15,055 bases of DNA, taken from positions 1-15,055 of the forward strand of contig JBAWVO010000159.1 in the NCBI GenBank assembly GCA_037147235.1, read 5' to 3'. The position numbers and the translations under genes are program-made. The stretch's first letter is position 1. Each line of letters starts with the position of its first letter. This DNA is from JANXQG01 sp037147235. Its GTDB lineage: Bacteria; Planctomycetota; Planctomycetia; Pirellulales; Thermoguttaceae. This document shows positions 1 to 7,385 of the stretch, one piece after another. The notes under the pieces were generated by a model that ran no database searches, was not told the DNA's origin, and was given only the letters and a program-made list of their open reading frames with translations.

Positions 1-190
1 GGATTAGGGATTGGGGATTGGGGATTGGAGGGGGAAGGAGAGGGATTAGGGATTGGGGATTGGGGATTGGAGGATGCTGACGGACCGGGGGCTGTTAGCC
101 CCCGGCTATTCTGAAGCCGCTCTCCCCCATCAAGATTCATAACCACGCCTGTTCTTCCAATCCCTAATCCCCAATCCCCAATCCCTCCCC
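1..190. repeat. GGGGATT heptad repeats in inverted arms
   Basis: Two identical 31-nt direct copies (1-31 and 43-73) are built from the heptads GGGGATT and AGGGATT. An inverted arm of the same heptads, with the AGGGATT unit in a different position, lies at 157-190. The arms enclose about 83 nt that include a strong stem-loop (85-105). On the plus strand, 7-34 and 42-65 each have four G-runs of three or more separated by short loops, so both could fold as G-quadruplexes. The right arm ends 2 nt before the stop codon of the gene at 193-672. No gene is visible in 1-192. Function is unknown; this is probably a dispersed intergenic repeat. Confidence 0.85.
85..105. repeat. Perfect GC-rich stem-loop
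   Basis: CCGGGGGCT (85-93), a 3-nt loop GTT, then AGCCCCCGG (97-105) form a perfect 9-bp stem. There is no adjacent T-run on either strand, so it does not look like a classical intrinsic terminator, although it lies about 90 nt beyond the 3' end of the minus-strand gene at 193-672. It sits between the inverted heptad-repeat arms and may be the core of a compound repeat. Confidence 0.7.
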
Positions 191-192
191 CC

Positions 193-672
193 TCACAATC
201 CCATTCCCAAAAATCCACCTTGGGCATCGCTCTCGGCACGGAGTTTATCGAGCCGCTCGATGGTCCGTTTCAGGTCGCCAGCCTGGATATAGCGATCGAA
301 CTCGACGCGAACGGCGTGCCCCACCGTTTCCTTGAGCCAAGCGACGGCATCCGCGGTCAGCCAGTCGCAAACCTCGCCGACCAACTCGATATCCAGTTCA
401 CAATCGAGCGTTTTCAGATCCTCGCTATCGGTGAGCACCGTGCCTTCAAAACGAAAGCCGACCAAACCGATCTTTTCGTCATTGGTCAGGTGGAAGACGC
501 ACTGGGCGTCGTACAGGTAGTAGGTGTTAAACTGTCCATGCTTCGTGGCCGCCCGGCGGACCCGATTGGCAAATTCCACGACCTTGGGCGTCGCATCGTC
601 CAGCGGCACATCAAAACGGGGTACCGAGCGCAACGGCATACAATCAAACGAGATATCAACAAAATTGCTCAT
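193..672 (-). CDS. Hypothetical protein, 159 aa
   Basis: I do not recognise a named family. The ORF begins with ATG at 672 (MSNFVDISFDCMPLRSVPRF) and ends in TGA. The sequence reads like a soluble, mixed alpha/beta protein: hydrophobic residues alternate with charged ones in the middle (LVGFRFEGTVLTDSED, then LDCELDIELVGEVCDWL), and the C-terminal third is a predicted amphipathic helix (about 115-150) ending in a Gly-rich tail GGFLGMGL. No signal peptide, membrane segment or metal motif is visible. No good Shine-Dalgarno precedes the ATG. It is a single-gene unit, divergent from ilvB. The regular amino-acid composition favours this frame over the overlapping plus-strand frame. Confidence 0.7.
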   Translation of the reverse strand: MSNFVDISFDCMPLRSVPRFDVPLDDATPKVVEFANRVRRAATKHGQFNTYYLYDAQCVFHLTNDEKIGLVGFRFEGTVLTDSEDLKTLDCELDIELVGEVCDWLTADAVAWLKETVGHAVRVEFDRYIQAGDLKRTIERLDKLRAESDAQGGFLGMGL

Positions 673-714
673 GGTGGATATTTTTCAACCACCCGCCAAG
701 GTGTCAATTTCATG

Positions 715-777
715 GTAGGTCAGGCTTTTCAGCCTGACGGCGAACCGTACAAAGTCAGGCTGGAAAGCCTGACCTAC
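715..777. repeat. Nested palindromic repeat, GTCAGGCT family (copy 1)
   Basis: The left arm (715-738) and right arm (754-777) are 24-nt inverted repeats of each other with a single mismatch, separated by 15 nt. Each arm is itself palindromic (GTCAGGCT, 4-nt loop, AGCCTGAC). It can therefore fold as two small hairpins or one long one. A second copy lies at 14889-14944, with an identical right arm. The layout resembles REP/BIME-type intergenic elements. It sits between two divergent genes (193-672 minus, ilvB plus). Confidence 0.85.
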
Positions 778-783
778 TTAGTA

Positions 784-811
784 TTGTGGCGGGTAGCTGA
801 CATTTTATACT
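784..811 (+). promoter_or_regulatory. Candidate sigma70-type promoter for ilvB
   Basis: TTGTGG (784-789), a 16-nt spacer and TATACT (806-811) form a plausible -35/-10 pair about 95 nt upstream of the ilvB start. Only the -10 is close to consensus. An alternative -35-like TTGACT lies at 849-854 but has no good -10 at the right distance. This is a pattern match only. Confidence 0.3.
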
Positions 812-906
812 CAGGTTCGCTTGAGTTCCAGGGCGTTTGAAGATAGACTTGACTGTTTATCGCAAATTGTGTTCCCTTGAGATTTTACGCCCCCTTGCGG
901 ACGAAG

Positions 907-2718
907 ATGTCTATGACCATGAACTCCAACAGTCCTGTTATCGTGGCCGGCAAAGGTGCCTGCCAACCCGCCAGCACCCAATCCCCCGTTTGTGGGGCGG
1001 ACATTGTGGTCCAGTCGCTGGTGAACCACGGGGTGGATACGATTTTCGCCTACCCCGGCGGTACGAGCATTCCCCTGCACCAGGCGTTCACGCGGTTCCG
1101 CGATAAGCTTCGCGTCATTTTACCGCGGCATGAGCAGGGTGGCGGTTTTGCCGCGCAGGGGTACGCGCGGAGTACAGGCAAGATCGGCGTCTGTGTGGCC
1201 ACCAGCGGTCCCGGCGCCACCAACTTGGTGACCGCGATCGCCGACGCCAAGCTCGACAGCATCCCCATGCTGTTCATCACCGGCCAGGTGAGCACCAGCG
1301 TCATCGGCACCGACGCCTTTCAGGAAACTCCGATCGTCGAAGTTTGTCGCAGCGTGACGAAGCATCATTACCTGGTGACCCATGTCCAGGACATTGCGAG
1401 GGTCATGCGCGAGGCACTTCACATTGCGACCACCGGCCGGCCTGGTCCCGTACTGGTCGATCTGCCCAAGAACGTGCAGATTGCCCAGACCGTGCCCGAT
1501 TACCATGCGCCGATGAACCTGCCCGGTTATCATGCCGAGCAGTGTCGAGCCACGCCGGCCCAGTTGGCCGAATTGGCTGCCCTGATCTGCCGTGCGAAGC
1601 GGCCGGTGATTTATGCGGGCGGTGGCATCATCGCCTCGGGGGCCAGCGAGGAGCTGATCGCCTTGGCTCGCAAGACAGGCATCCCCGTGACCACCACGAT
1701 CATGGGCCTCGGCGCCTTTCCGGGCGATGATCCCTTGTCGCTGAGCTTTCTCGGCATGCATGGCACCGTGTATGCCAACTACGCCGTCGATAACTGCGAC
1801 CTGCTCTTGGCCTTCGGAGTGCGATTTGACGACCGCGTGACCGGCAATGTCTCGGAATTCGCCAGCCATTCGACGATCGTGCATATCGACGTTGATCCCT
1901 CGGAAATCAACAAGATCAAAAAGGTCCAATTACCGATCTGTAGCGACCTGAAGTACGCCCTGGCTGAGTTGAACAAGATCGTCCAGCCGCCTGCCGATCT
2001 CAGCGAGTGGCATCGCAAGATCGACGTCTGGAAGAAGGAAGATCCCTTGGACTACAACCACGATTTTGAAGGCATCCTACCGCAGCATGCCCTCGATTTG
2101 ATGTGGCAATTGACCAAGGATCTCGACACCATCATTTGCACCGGCGTGGGCCAGCACCAGATGTGGACGGCCCAGTATTACAAGTTCCGCCAGCCGCGCC
2201 GCTGGCTTTCCAGCGCCGGCCTGGGCACCATGGGTTTTGGCCTTCCCGCCGCAATGGGTGCCAAGGCAGCCCATCCCAACGCCTTGGTCATCGACGTCGA
2301 CGGCGACGGCAGTATCCTGATGAACATCCAGGAGATGGCCACTTGCTACACGGAGAAGCTGCCGGTCAAGGTGCTGCTGTTGAACAACATGCACTTGGGC
2401 ATGGTCGTGCAGTGGGAAGATCGTTTCCACGCTTCAAACCGCGCCAACACGTATCTCGGCCCCATCGACCATCCCGAGGCGTTCGGCTTGGGCGACGGCA
2501 TCACGCCCGAAGAGCGTTATCCCGACTTTGCTACGGTTGCCAAAGGTTTTCAGTGGGGATCCCGGCATGTATCGAAGAAGAAAGATCTCCGCGACGCACT
2601 GTTGGAGATGATCAATTTTCCTGGCCCCTATCTCCTGGACGTGCAGGTGCCCTATCAGGAGCACGTGATGCCGATGATCCCGTCGGGAATGACGGTGAAG
2701 GAATTGATTAAGAAGTAG
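907..2718 (+). CDS. ilvB: Acetolactate synthase, large catalytic subunit
   Basis: Thiamine-diphosphate enzyme that condenses two pyruvates to 2-acetolactate, or pyruvate with 2-ketobutyrate, the first common step of valine, leucine and isoleucine synthesis; cytosolic. Numbering from ATG 907 (603 aa): the N-terminal PYR domain has the catalytic Glu76 in LPRHEQGGGFAAQGYA and the conserved SGPGATNLVTAIADA; the central domain has the GVRFDDRVTGN stretch; the C-terminal ThDP domain has the GDG (466-468) to NN (493-494) motif. This is full family length. TTG at 877 and ATGs at 913 and 919 are also in frame; 907 has a weak GGA about 6 nt upstream and is the first ATG. The regulatory subunit ilvN is not adjacent: the next gene is convergent, with its stop codon touching this one. 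The ilvB name is based on motifs; other ThDP decarboxylases are less likely. Confidence 0.95.
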   Translation: MSMTMNSNSPVIVAGKGACQPASTQSPVCGADIVVQSLVNHGVDTIFAYPGGTSIPLHQAFTRFRDKLRVILPRHEQGGGFAAQGYARSTGKIGVCVATSGPGATNLVTAIADAKLDSIPMLFITGQVSTSVIGTDAFQETPIVEVCRSVTKHHYLVTHVQDIARVMREALHIATTGRPGPVLVDLPKNVQIAQTVPDYHAPMNLPGYHAEQCRATPAQLAELAALICRAKRPVIYAGGGIIASGASEELIALARKTGIPVTTTIMGLGAFPGDDPLSLSFLGMHGTVYANYAVDNCDLLLAFGVRFDDRVTGNVSEFASHSTIVHIDVDPSEINKIKKVQLPICSDLKYALAELNKIVQPPADLSEWHRKIDVWKKEDPLDYNHDFEGILPQHALDLMWQLTKDLDTIICTGVGQHQMWTAQYYKFRQPRRWLSSAGLGTMGFGLPAAMGAKAAHPNALVIDVDGDGSILMNIQEMATCYTEKLPVKVLLLNNMHLGMVVQWEDRFHASNRANTYLGPIDHPEAFGLGDGITPEERYPDFATVAKGFQWGSRHVSKKKDLRDALLEMINFPGPYLLDVQVPYQEHVMPMIPSGMTVKELIKK

Positions 2719-4761
2719 CTACCGGAGCGTGGTGCCTTTGGCCTTTTCAGCCAGTTCTAGCATGCGCGCGGCACCTGCACTATCGCCTAATTCGCGGTTC
2801 ATGGCGGCCAAGTTCGTGTAGGGAATCGCAAGCACACTGCGATCATAAGTGCCGTTCCGAACGGCCTCTTCAATCAAATCGGCTCCATGGGTCGTAAGCG
2901 CAACGGCCTTCTTTCGTTGGCCGGTACTCCAGTAGGAAACGCCCATGCTGACGAACGAATCGCCGAGTCGGCCGATGTCGATCATGGCTTCCTGCGGGGG
3001 TGACTTGCCAAGCAAGGGAACGGCTTTTTCAAACCAGCTCACGGCCGTGCGGTGGTCCTGACGATTGTTGGCATGGACGGCTCCCATGCGGAAATAGGTG
3101 CGGCCGAGCAAGTAGGCCGCCGAAGGTGAATTGTTTTGTCGTCCGCTCTTCTCCAGGTAGCGAATGGCCAGTTCGCCATGGCGCAAGGCTTCATCCTGAT
3201 TGGAGCGCATCTGGTAGACTTGCATGGCGTCGTAAAGCGACATGGCGACCTGCCACTGCAACTCGGCCTTTCGGCCGGCTTCTGGGGCACCGGAAATCAG
3301 CACCTCGCCGCTCCGCACCACCTCCTTTGCCCATTTTGCCGGATCGAGCTTGCCTTGCAGGCCGACGTCTGCCGACAAGGCTCGCGTGCTGACACGGAAG
3401 AGATACTCGTCGCTGCCGCCTTCGGCCTTAATCAGGTTTTGGGCAATTTCCGTAGCCTTGACGATCCAATTTTCAGCGGAACGCTCTTTCTCACGCCATG
3501 CACCCCAGGTTATGTCGTGCAGGGCACCAAGATGAGCGTCCAACAACACTTCCTTGGCAGCGATCCGAATCGCCGGATGCTTATCCGGGATCAATGCCTC
3601 GGCCGCCTGCAATGCCTGCGTGTGCAGTTGCATGGCCTGTTTCTGGTCAGGATGAGTGCCAGAACCTTTCAAATCGCCGAGCAGGCACAATGCCCGCGCC
3701 CTGACGTGGGGACGCTGCTCGCTCAAGGCGACAGCTTTCTCCGCTTCCTGAGTGGCGTCGGCAATACGGCCGGCCTGCCGCAAGGTTTGGGCCTTGGTGA
3801 GCTGGTATCGGGCATCGCGTGGCGAGAGGCGAACCGCCTCCGCCGCCGAGGTCACGGCCTGCTCATGCTGGCCCAGCGAGGTCAGGGCACGGCTCCGCAG
3901 CCATAAAGCTCGGGCATTGCCCGGCTGGAGCTTGATCGCCCGTTCGGTGTCGTTCAGGCTAAATTCGGGGCGAATGTCGATGTTTGTTTCGGCACGGAGT
4001 ACGAAGGATTCCGCAGTGATGGGTTCCAGAACAATATGCGTAACTTTTTTGAGTGCCTTACTCGGGTCGGTAGCAGGCTCGAAAGAAAAGAGGACTCCGC
4101 GCTCCGGATACGACTGCCCAAGAACCTCGCCCAACTCGTTGGAAACCAGCACGGGCTGGACCTTGGACAGTTCCAACTGTTCGGCGACCTGTGCCGCGGG
4201 AAAGCCGCGTTCTAGGCGAATAACCAGCGACGTGACCTTATTGTCGCCCGAATAAGCCACCTCGACGCGCTGGAACGGATCAACCGAGTACAACTGGATC
4301 AAGCCGGTGTCGAGCTTTCGTGATTCTTTGGGCTTTCCCCAGGTTTTTTCCACGTCGTTCCGGGTATTCATGCCTGGGGTGATACCGTGGAAGCTGGTGA
4401 CCTCAATCTCGGCCGGTCCAAGGTTTTTTGTGTCTGGCACGGGAATCAGCGGCGCACCGCGGTTGGTCGCCTCGGGCTTGTTGGCAGTCGCTGGAGCGGC
4501 GGGTTCCAAGAGATCAAGCTTGCTGGGCACGGCCAGTTGACGCGGCGCAAGGGTTGGCGTCGTCGCGCCCGTTAGCAGGTTTCCGCCTTCGCCCGGCAGC
4601 AATGCACTGCCATCGGCAAAGCGAACCGGTTCGGGCCGGGATCGCCCTGGGGGACGCTTGTCGTCGGCCGTAGCTAGGCCGACGACCGCGGCTGAAAGGA
4701 GCCCCAGCGCAAGGCTGGCGAGAGAAAAATTGCGAGTAAATCGAATCAGTCGAATAGGCAT
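2719..4761 (-). CDS. Exported TPR-repeat protein with BamE-like N-terminal segment
   Basis: A 680-aa protein starting at ATG 4761, chosen because AAGGAGG lies just upstream and a signal peptide follows at once (basic start, hydrophobic run 12-30, probable cleavage near ATA-DD). A longer in-frame start at 4926 would place the signal internally and is rejected. After a Pro-rich stretch (about 35-115), residues 125-250 include GITPGMNTRNDVEKTWGKPK, which resembles the start of SmpA/BamE-type domains. TPR-like helix pairs follow (about 265-345, e.g. KLQPGNARALWLRSRALTSL) and again near 560-680. The likely role is protein-protein interaction in the periplasm or cell envelope; the partner is unknown. 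It converges tail-to-tail on ilvB with no nucleotides between the stop codons, and no terminator lies between them. Confidence 0.85.
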   Translation of the reverse strand: MPIRLIRFTRNFSLASLALGLLSAAVVGLATADDKRPPGRSRPEPVRFADGSALLPGEGGNLLTGATTPTLAPRQLAVPSKLDLLEPAAPATANKPEATNRGAPLIPVPDTKNLGPAEIEVTSFHGITPGMNTRNDVEKTWGKPKESRKLDTGLIQLYSVDPFQRVEVAYSGDNKVTSLVIRLERGFPAAQVAEQLELSKVQPVLVSNELGEVLGQSYPERGVLFSFEPATDPSKALKKVTHIVLEPITAESFVLRAETNIDIRPEFSLNDTERAIKLQPGNARALWLRSRALTSLGQHEQAVTSAAEAVRLSPRDARYQLTKAQTLRQAGRIADATQEAEKAVALSEQRPHVRARALCLLGDLKGSGTHPDQKQAMQLHTQALQAAEALIPDKHPAIRIAAKEVLLDAHLGALHDITWGAWREKERSAENWIVKATEIAQNLIKAEGGSDEYLFRVSTRALSADVGLQGKLDPAKWAKEVVRSGEVLISGAPEAGRKAELQWQVAMSLYDAMQVYQMRSNQDEALRHGELAIRYLEKSGRQNNSPSAAYLLGRTYFRMGAVHANNRQDHRTAVSWFEKAVPLLGKSPPQEAMIDIGRLGDSFVSMGVSYWSTGQRKKAVALTTHGADLIEEAVRNGTYDRSVLAIPYTNLAAMNRELGDSAGAARMLELAEKAKGTTLR

Positions 4762-4769
4762 GGCGAGTT

Positions 4770-4776
4770 CCTCCTT
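4770..4776 (-). promoter_or_regulatory. Strong ribosome-binding site deciding the TPR gene start
   Basis: On the minus strand the sequence reads AAGGAGG, followed by 8 nt (AACTCGCC) and ATG at 4761. This near-consensus Shine-Dalgarno fixes the start at MPIRLIRF rather than the upstream in-frame codons. Confidence 0.8.
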
Positions 4777-4966
4777 GAACGTCGCAGTGCAAGTCTGACA
4801 CGGACGACACTTTGCGGTAGGGTAGGATACTCTCAGAGTCCAAGCTGAGTCCAGAGGAGATTTTTGCGATTTCCACTCGGCGGCCGAATTCCGTAGAGAT
4901 TCGGCCGAGCGATCCGTCGCAAACAATCTTCATCGATCCTCCACGCCACAAAAATTTCCCTATCCG

Positions 4967-4996
4967 AAAGCCGCCCCGACTGCGTCCGGAGGCTTT
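4967..4996 (-). terminator. Possible weak terminator after the DUF5615 gene
   Basis: On the minus strand, AAAGCC (4996-4991) can pair with GGCTTT (4972-4967), extended by TCC/GGG pairs around a bulge. A short run AAATTTTT (4957-4950) follows about 10 nt later. It begins 10 nt after the stop of the gene ending at 5006. The distance between stem and T-run makes it weak. Confidence 0.25.
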
Positions 4997-5005
4997 TCCA
5001 CGTTA

Positions 5006-5356
5006 TCAAAGGTACTCCAAGCGATCTGTCATTTCTTCGGCGGTGAGCGTCTCGACCAACGACAACAAGCGTCGAATCTTCTCGCCGATAGAATAGCGCT
5101 GGCGCGGAATAACGACGATGCCGGCATGGTGTCGGCCGGCGGAGAGAAACTCTTGGTGCAATCGATAGAAGTGCTCGACGTTGAGCGAGTACAGGACACG
5201 GCCTTCTGTTGCGGAAAATTCCAGTTGCTCCTCATCGGTTTCCTCCCCACGGCTCGCTCCCAGAACCGTCAGCACGTCCACCTCGCGTTGATACAACCCC
5301 TCCATGACGGCATGTTCGGCGGCATCTTCATCAGCGTAAAAACGGATTCGGCTCAT
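5006..5356 (-). CDS. DUF5615 PIN-like protein (putative toxin)
   Basis: A 116-aa protein of the DUF5615 PIN-like group, known partners of DUF433 antitoxins and proposed to be Mg-dependent RNases. Visible acidic residues are D9, E10 and D11 in the first strand-helix (IRFYADEDAAEHAV), D41/E42/E43, and the segment GRVLYSLNVEHF (52-63). In the family the last segment usually reads like T-x-D-x-D-F; here it has N59 and E61, so one expected aspartate is replaced and activity may be altered. Its ATG overlaps the upstream DUF433 stop by 4 nt (5353-5356), indicating translational coupling. The family call is from memory of motif shape and from the partner gene. Confidence 0.8.
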   Translation of the reverse strand: MSRIRFYADEDAAEHAVMEGLYQREVDVLTVLGASRGEETDEEQLEFSATEGRVLYSLNVEHFYRLHQEFLSAGRHHAGIVVIPRQRYSIGEKIRRLLSLVETLTAEEMTDRLEYL

Positions 5357-5640
5357 CGCTGCCTCAATGCAGCGATGTCTTTAGCGAATCGCTCTTCGAC
5401 GACGGCTTCCTGGGCCAGTTCTTGGTCGAATTCAGCCTGATGCGCATGATACCATGCAAGTACGGTATAGATCTCGCTCAGCGACCGTTGAGGATAGTGT
5501 TCAATAATCTGCGGTGCGGTCAGGCATTGCTTATACAACGTGACGATCTGATTGACCGTCATTCGCGTGCCGTCAATGCGCAGCCGCCCGCCGCAGATGC
5601 CGGGGGTTCGCACCAGAGTCGTTTCCAATACCGTAGGCAT
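5353..5640 (-). CDS. DUF433 protein (putative antitoxin)
   Basis: A 95-aa protein with the DUF433 signature: TPGICGGRLRIDGTRMTVNQ near residues 11-30, then a helix-turn-helix-like stretch (about 37-65, LTAPQIIEHYPQRSLSEIYT) and a charged C-terminal helix (AEFDQELAQEAVVEERFAKD). DUF433 proteins act as antitoxins, VapB45-like, and probably bind operator DNA and neutralise the downstream PIN-like protein. ATG 5640 is preferred over the in-frame TTG at 5646 because AGGA sits 8 nt before the ATG but only 2 nt before the TTG. It is the first gene of a two-gene operon with the DUF5615 gene, overlapping by 4 nt. Confidence 0.85.
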   Translation of the reverse strand: MPTVLETTLVRTPGICGGRLRIDGTRMTVNQIVTLYKQCLTAPQIIEHYPQRSLSEIYTVLAWYHAHQAEFDQELAQEAVVEERFAKDIAALRQR

Positions 5641-5710
5641 GCGCAAAGTCCTAGTGTCCGAAGGTCGTTTTCATCTTCCAGTATATTTATTGTAACCGCC
5701 GTGGGCAATC

Positions 5711-6925
5711 TCAGCCGCGGAAGAAAAGCCACACGACCGCAAGCAGTACGGTCAGCCCGGCGGTTATCCAGCCCCAGCGAGCAAGACGCCGCCGAGGGGC
5801 CGATGCAACCATGCGGCGCCCGGGATGCGTGGCGGGAATCACACCGACAACGGGCACGGGCAAGAGTGCCTGCAATTCGGCGATACTCGATAGGGCCGGT
5901 TCGAGTGAGGCCCCTAAGGAGATCATCCCCATACCGATGATCGAGGTCGCCGCAGTTACCAGGGCCTTGCCAAGGATTGTCGTGGTGTCACGAGGCGGCA
6001 CCGGCGCCGGGAGGAGTGGTTCCGCGGAGAGGATATCGATTTGCAGTTCCTCGCCGCACGCCGTGAGTGCGGCACGCTCAATCGCTTGGGCTTGCTGCAA
6101 GTCTCGTTTCAACGGCTCGACCGCCTGCTGGGCAGCCTGGACTTCCGTGACGGTGGGTGAGTCGGGCGGCAAGGTGCTGGGGGGAGATGCGGCGGGTGAC
6201 TGCTGCATGATCTGGGGCGGAATCGAGGCCATCTCGCGTCGCACGTCCGCAATTCGTATTTCTATTTCCTGTACGGAAGGATGCTGCGGCGTGCGCTCCA
6301 ACAGCAATTTCTTCCTGCGCTCTTCGAGATCCGCTAGACGGCGACCGACTTCCGTCCAACGTGGATTTTCAATCGCTACAGGCTGCGGCGGCGCAACCGG
6401 CCGAAGGTTCGCCACTGCCTGGAGTCGGCGATCGCGAAGCAATTCAAACCGTGTTTGGGCCTCGAATGTCTGGCGTTCCGCTTGCCGCACTTTTTCCCGT
6501 GCGGCCGAATAGGCTTGATCGAGATGCAGCTTCCACTCCGCACGACAGGTCTGTGAATAAGCCGAGGCCACGATATTCACCAGCGGCACGATGGTTTCGG
6601 CTGGCTGGTTGCGCAAAGAAATTGCCGCCACGGTCTGTTGGCCGGACCGCTGGGCCTCCATCGACAGGTTCTCGCGGACCTCGGTCTTGGTCTGGACAAG
6701 GATCTGCTGCCAGGCATGTTGGAGTGCGAAGCCGGGGTGGTGTATGCAAACTTTAGCGGTAGCCTGAGGCAGGACAGCGACCTTCGACGGGCAAGTGCGA
6801 AAGGATTTCCAACTGTAGGTAGCCATGGCAACCGTAAGAAACATAACACCATAGGCCAGCTTGGGAAGCCGCCATGGAGAACTTTGGCGAACGGTTGTCG
6901 CAGGCTCGGATGCAAAAATTGGCAT
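5711..6925 (-). CDS. Wzz/GumC-like chain-length determinant family protein
   Basis: A 404-aa membrane protein. A first hydrophobic helix is at about 23-39, followed by a long periplasmic, helix-rich region (coiled-coil-like at 134-170 and 190-232) containing KKLLLERTPQHPSVQEIEIR, which resembles the GumC/Wzc stretch before the second membrane helix. A second hydrophobic segment (320-338) is followed by ELQALLPVPVVGVIPATHPG (350-369), typical of the Wzz C-terminal side. Such proteins control polysaccharide length in export machines. No tyrosine-kinase domain is fused. An additional hydrophobic helix (385-402) at the extreme C-terminus is unusual, as the family normally has two. No glycosyltransferase or export gene lies nearby, so it is an orphan or works with distant loci. 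Start ATG 6925 has AAGGG about 10 nt upstream. Confidence 0.7.
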   Translation of the reverse strand: MPIFASEPATTVRQSSPWRLPKLAYGVMFLTVAMATYSWKSFRTCPSKVAVLPQATAKVCIHHPGFALQHAWQQILVQTKTEVRENLSMEAQRSGQQTVAAISLRNQPAETIVPLVNIVASAYSQTCRAEWKLHLDQAYSAAREKVRQAERQTFEAQTRFELLRDRRLQAVANLRPVAPPQPVAIENPRWTEVGRRLADLEERRKKLLLERTPQHPSVQEIEIRIADVRREMASIPPQIMQQSPAASPPSTLPPDSPTVTEVQAAQQAVEPLKRDLQQAQAIERAALTACGEELQIDILSAEPLLPAPVPPRDTTTILGKALVTAATSIIGMGMISLGASLEPALSSIAELQALLPVPVVGVIPATHPGRRMVASAPRRRLARWGWITAGLTVLLAVVWLFFRG

Positions 6926-7074
6926 CGTTAATCACCCTTTGTTAAAAAACAGCGGCTCACCTCTCGACATCGACGGTTATTAGGCCGAAAAATGAGCAGA
7001 GGTGGTGGTTTCCTCAATTTTTCACAAAATACCCCTCTAATGGCTGAATGCATCAAGTGACGGATGGGGATAAA

Positions 7075-7225
7075 GGCTCTTCCGGTTCTAGGTGCAGAAG
7101 TAGGGTGGGGAGAGTGAAACGAGCCCCACCAAAAGCGGACCGCAACAGAATTGGTGGGGCTCGCTGCGCTCTTCCCACCCTACAATTACGATTATTCGCG
7201 TTCCGCACCTGGAACCGGAAGAGCC
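7075..7225. repeat. 151-nt palindromic intergenic element (copy 1)
   Basis: Outer arms 7075-7095 and 7205-7225 are inverted repeats with one mismatch in 21 (GGCTCTTCCGG outward). Inner arms 7101-7132 and 7151-7182 are inverted repeats with four mismatches in 32 (around GTGGGG and GAGCCCCACCAA). A near-identical half copy is at 14985-15055. No ORF or transposase is inside, so it could be a MITE-like or REP-like element. The rest of the gene-free stretch 6926-7385 shows only the panD promoter and no other structure I can support. Confidence 0.85.
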
Positions 7226-7334
7226 TGGATAAAACACGGATATGAGGTTGAACGAAAGGATCCTGGGTGCGATAATAGGGATCTTCCGCTAGCCCGGATT
7301 ATTCATAAATTAGGATGTCGAATGAACGAGTCTC

Positions 7335-7343
7335 TGGTATAAT
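7335..7343 (+). promoter_or_regulatory. Extended -10 promoter of panD
   Basis: TGG-TATAAT (7335-7343) is a perfect -10 hexamer with the extended TGn element; the region 16-18 nt upstream has no good -35, which is acceptable for extended -10 promoters. Transcription would begin near 7350, giving a leader of about 35 nt before the panD start codon at 7386. Confidence 0.6.
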
Positions 7344-7385
7344 ACTGGCGGTTTAGGACTGCATCCAGCTTGGAGAATAGTTCGC

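Noticed and set aside
1..190. Telomere or CRISPR interpretation of the heptad repeats
   Set aside because: The heptads are interrupted and inverted with a gene-bearing region next to them, and there are no unique spacers of regular length.
220..840. Plus-strand frame of 206 codons over the 159-aa gene and the palindromic repeat
   Set aside because: It runs through the palindromic repeat and has a poor composition; the minus-strand frame reads better.
1120..1929. Long minus-strand frame (269 codons) inside ilvB
   Set aside because: It lies antisense to a gene with clear ThDP motifs and its translation is low-quality, rich in Gly/His/Arg; an expected shadow in GC-rich DNA.
3136..3906. Plus-strand frame of 256 codons opposite the TPR gene
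   Set aside because: Antisense to a gene with strong ribosome-binding site, signal peptide and TPRs; no recognisable domain.
2719..4926. Longer start for the TPR protein at 4926
   Set aside because: It would bury the signal peptide about 55 residues in and ignore the AAGGAGG before ATG 4761.
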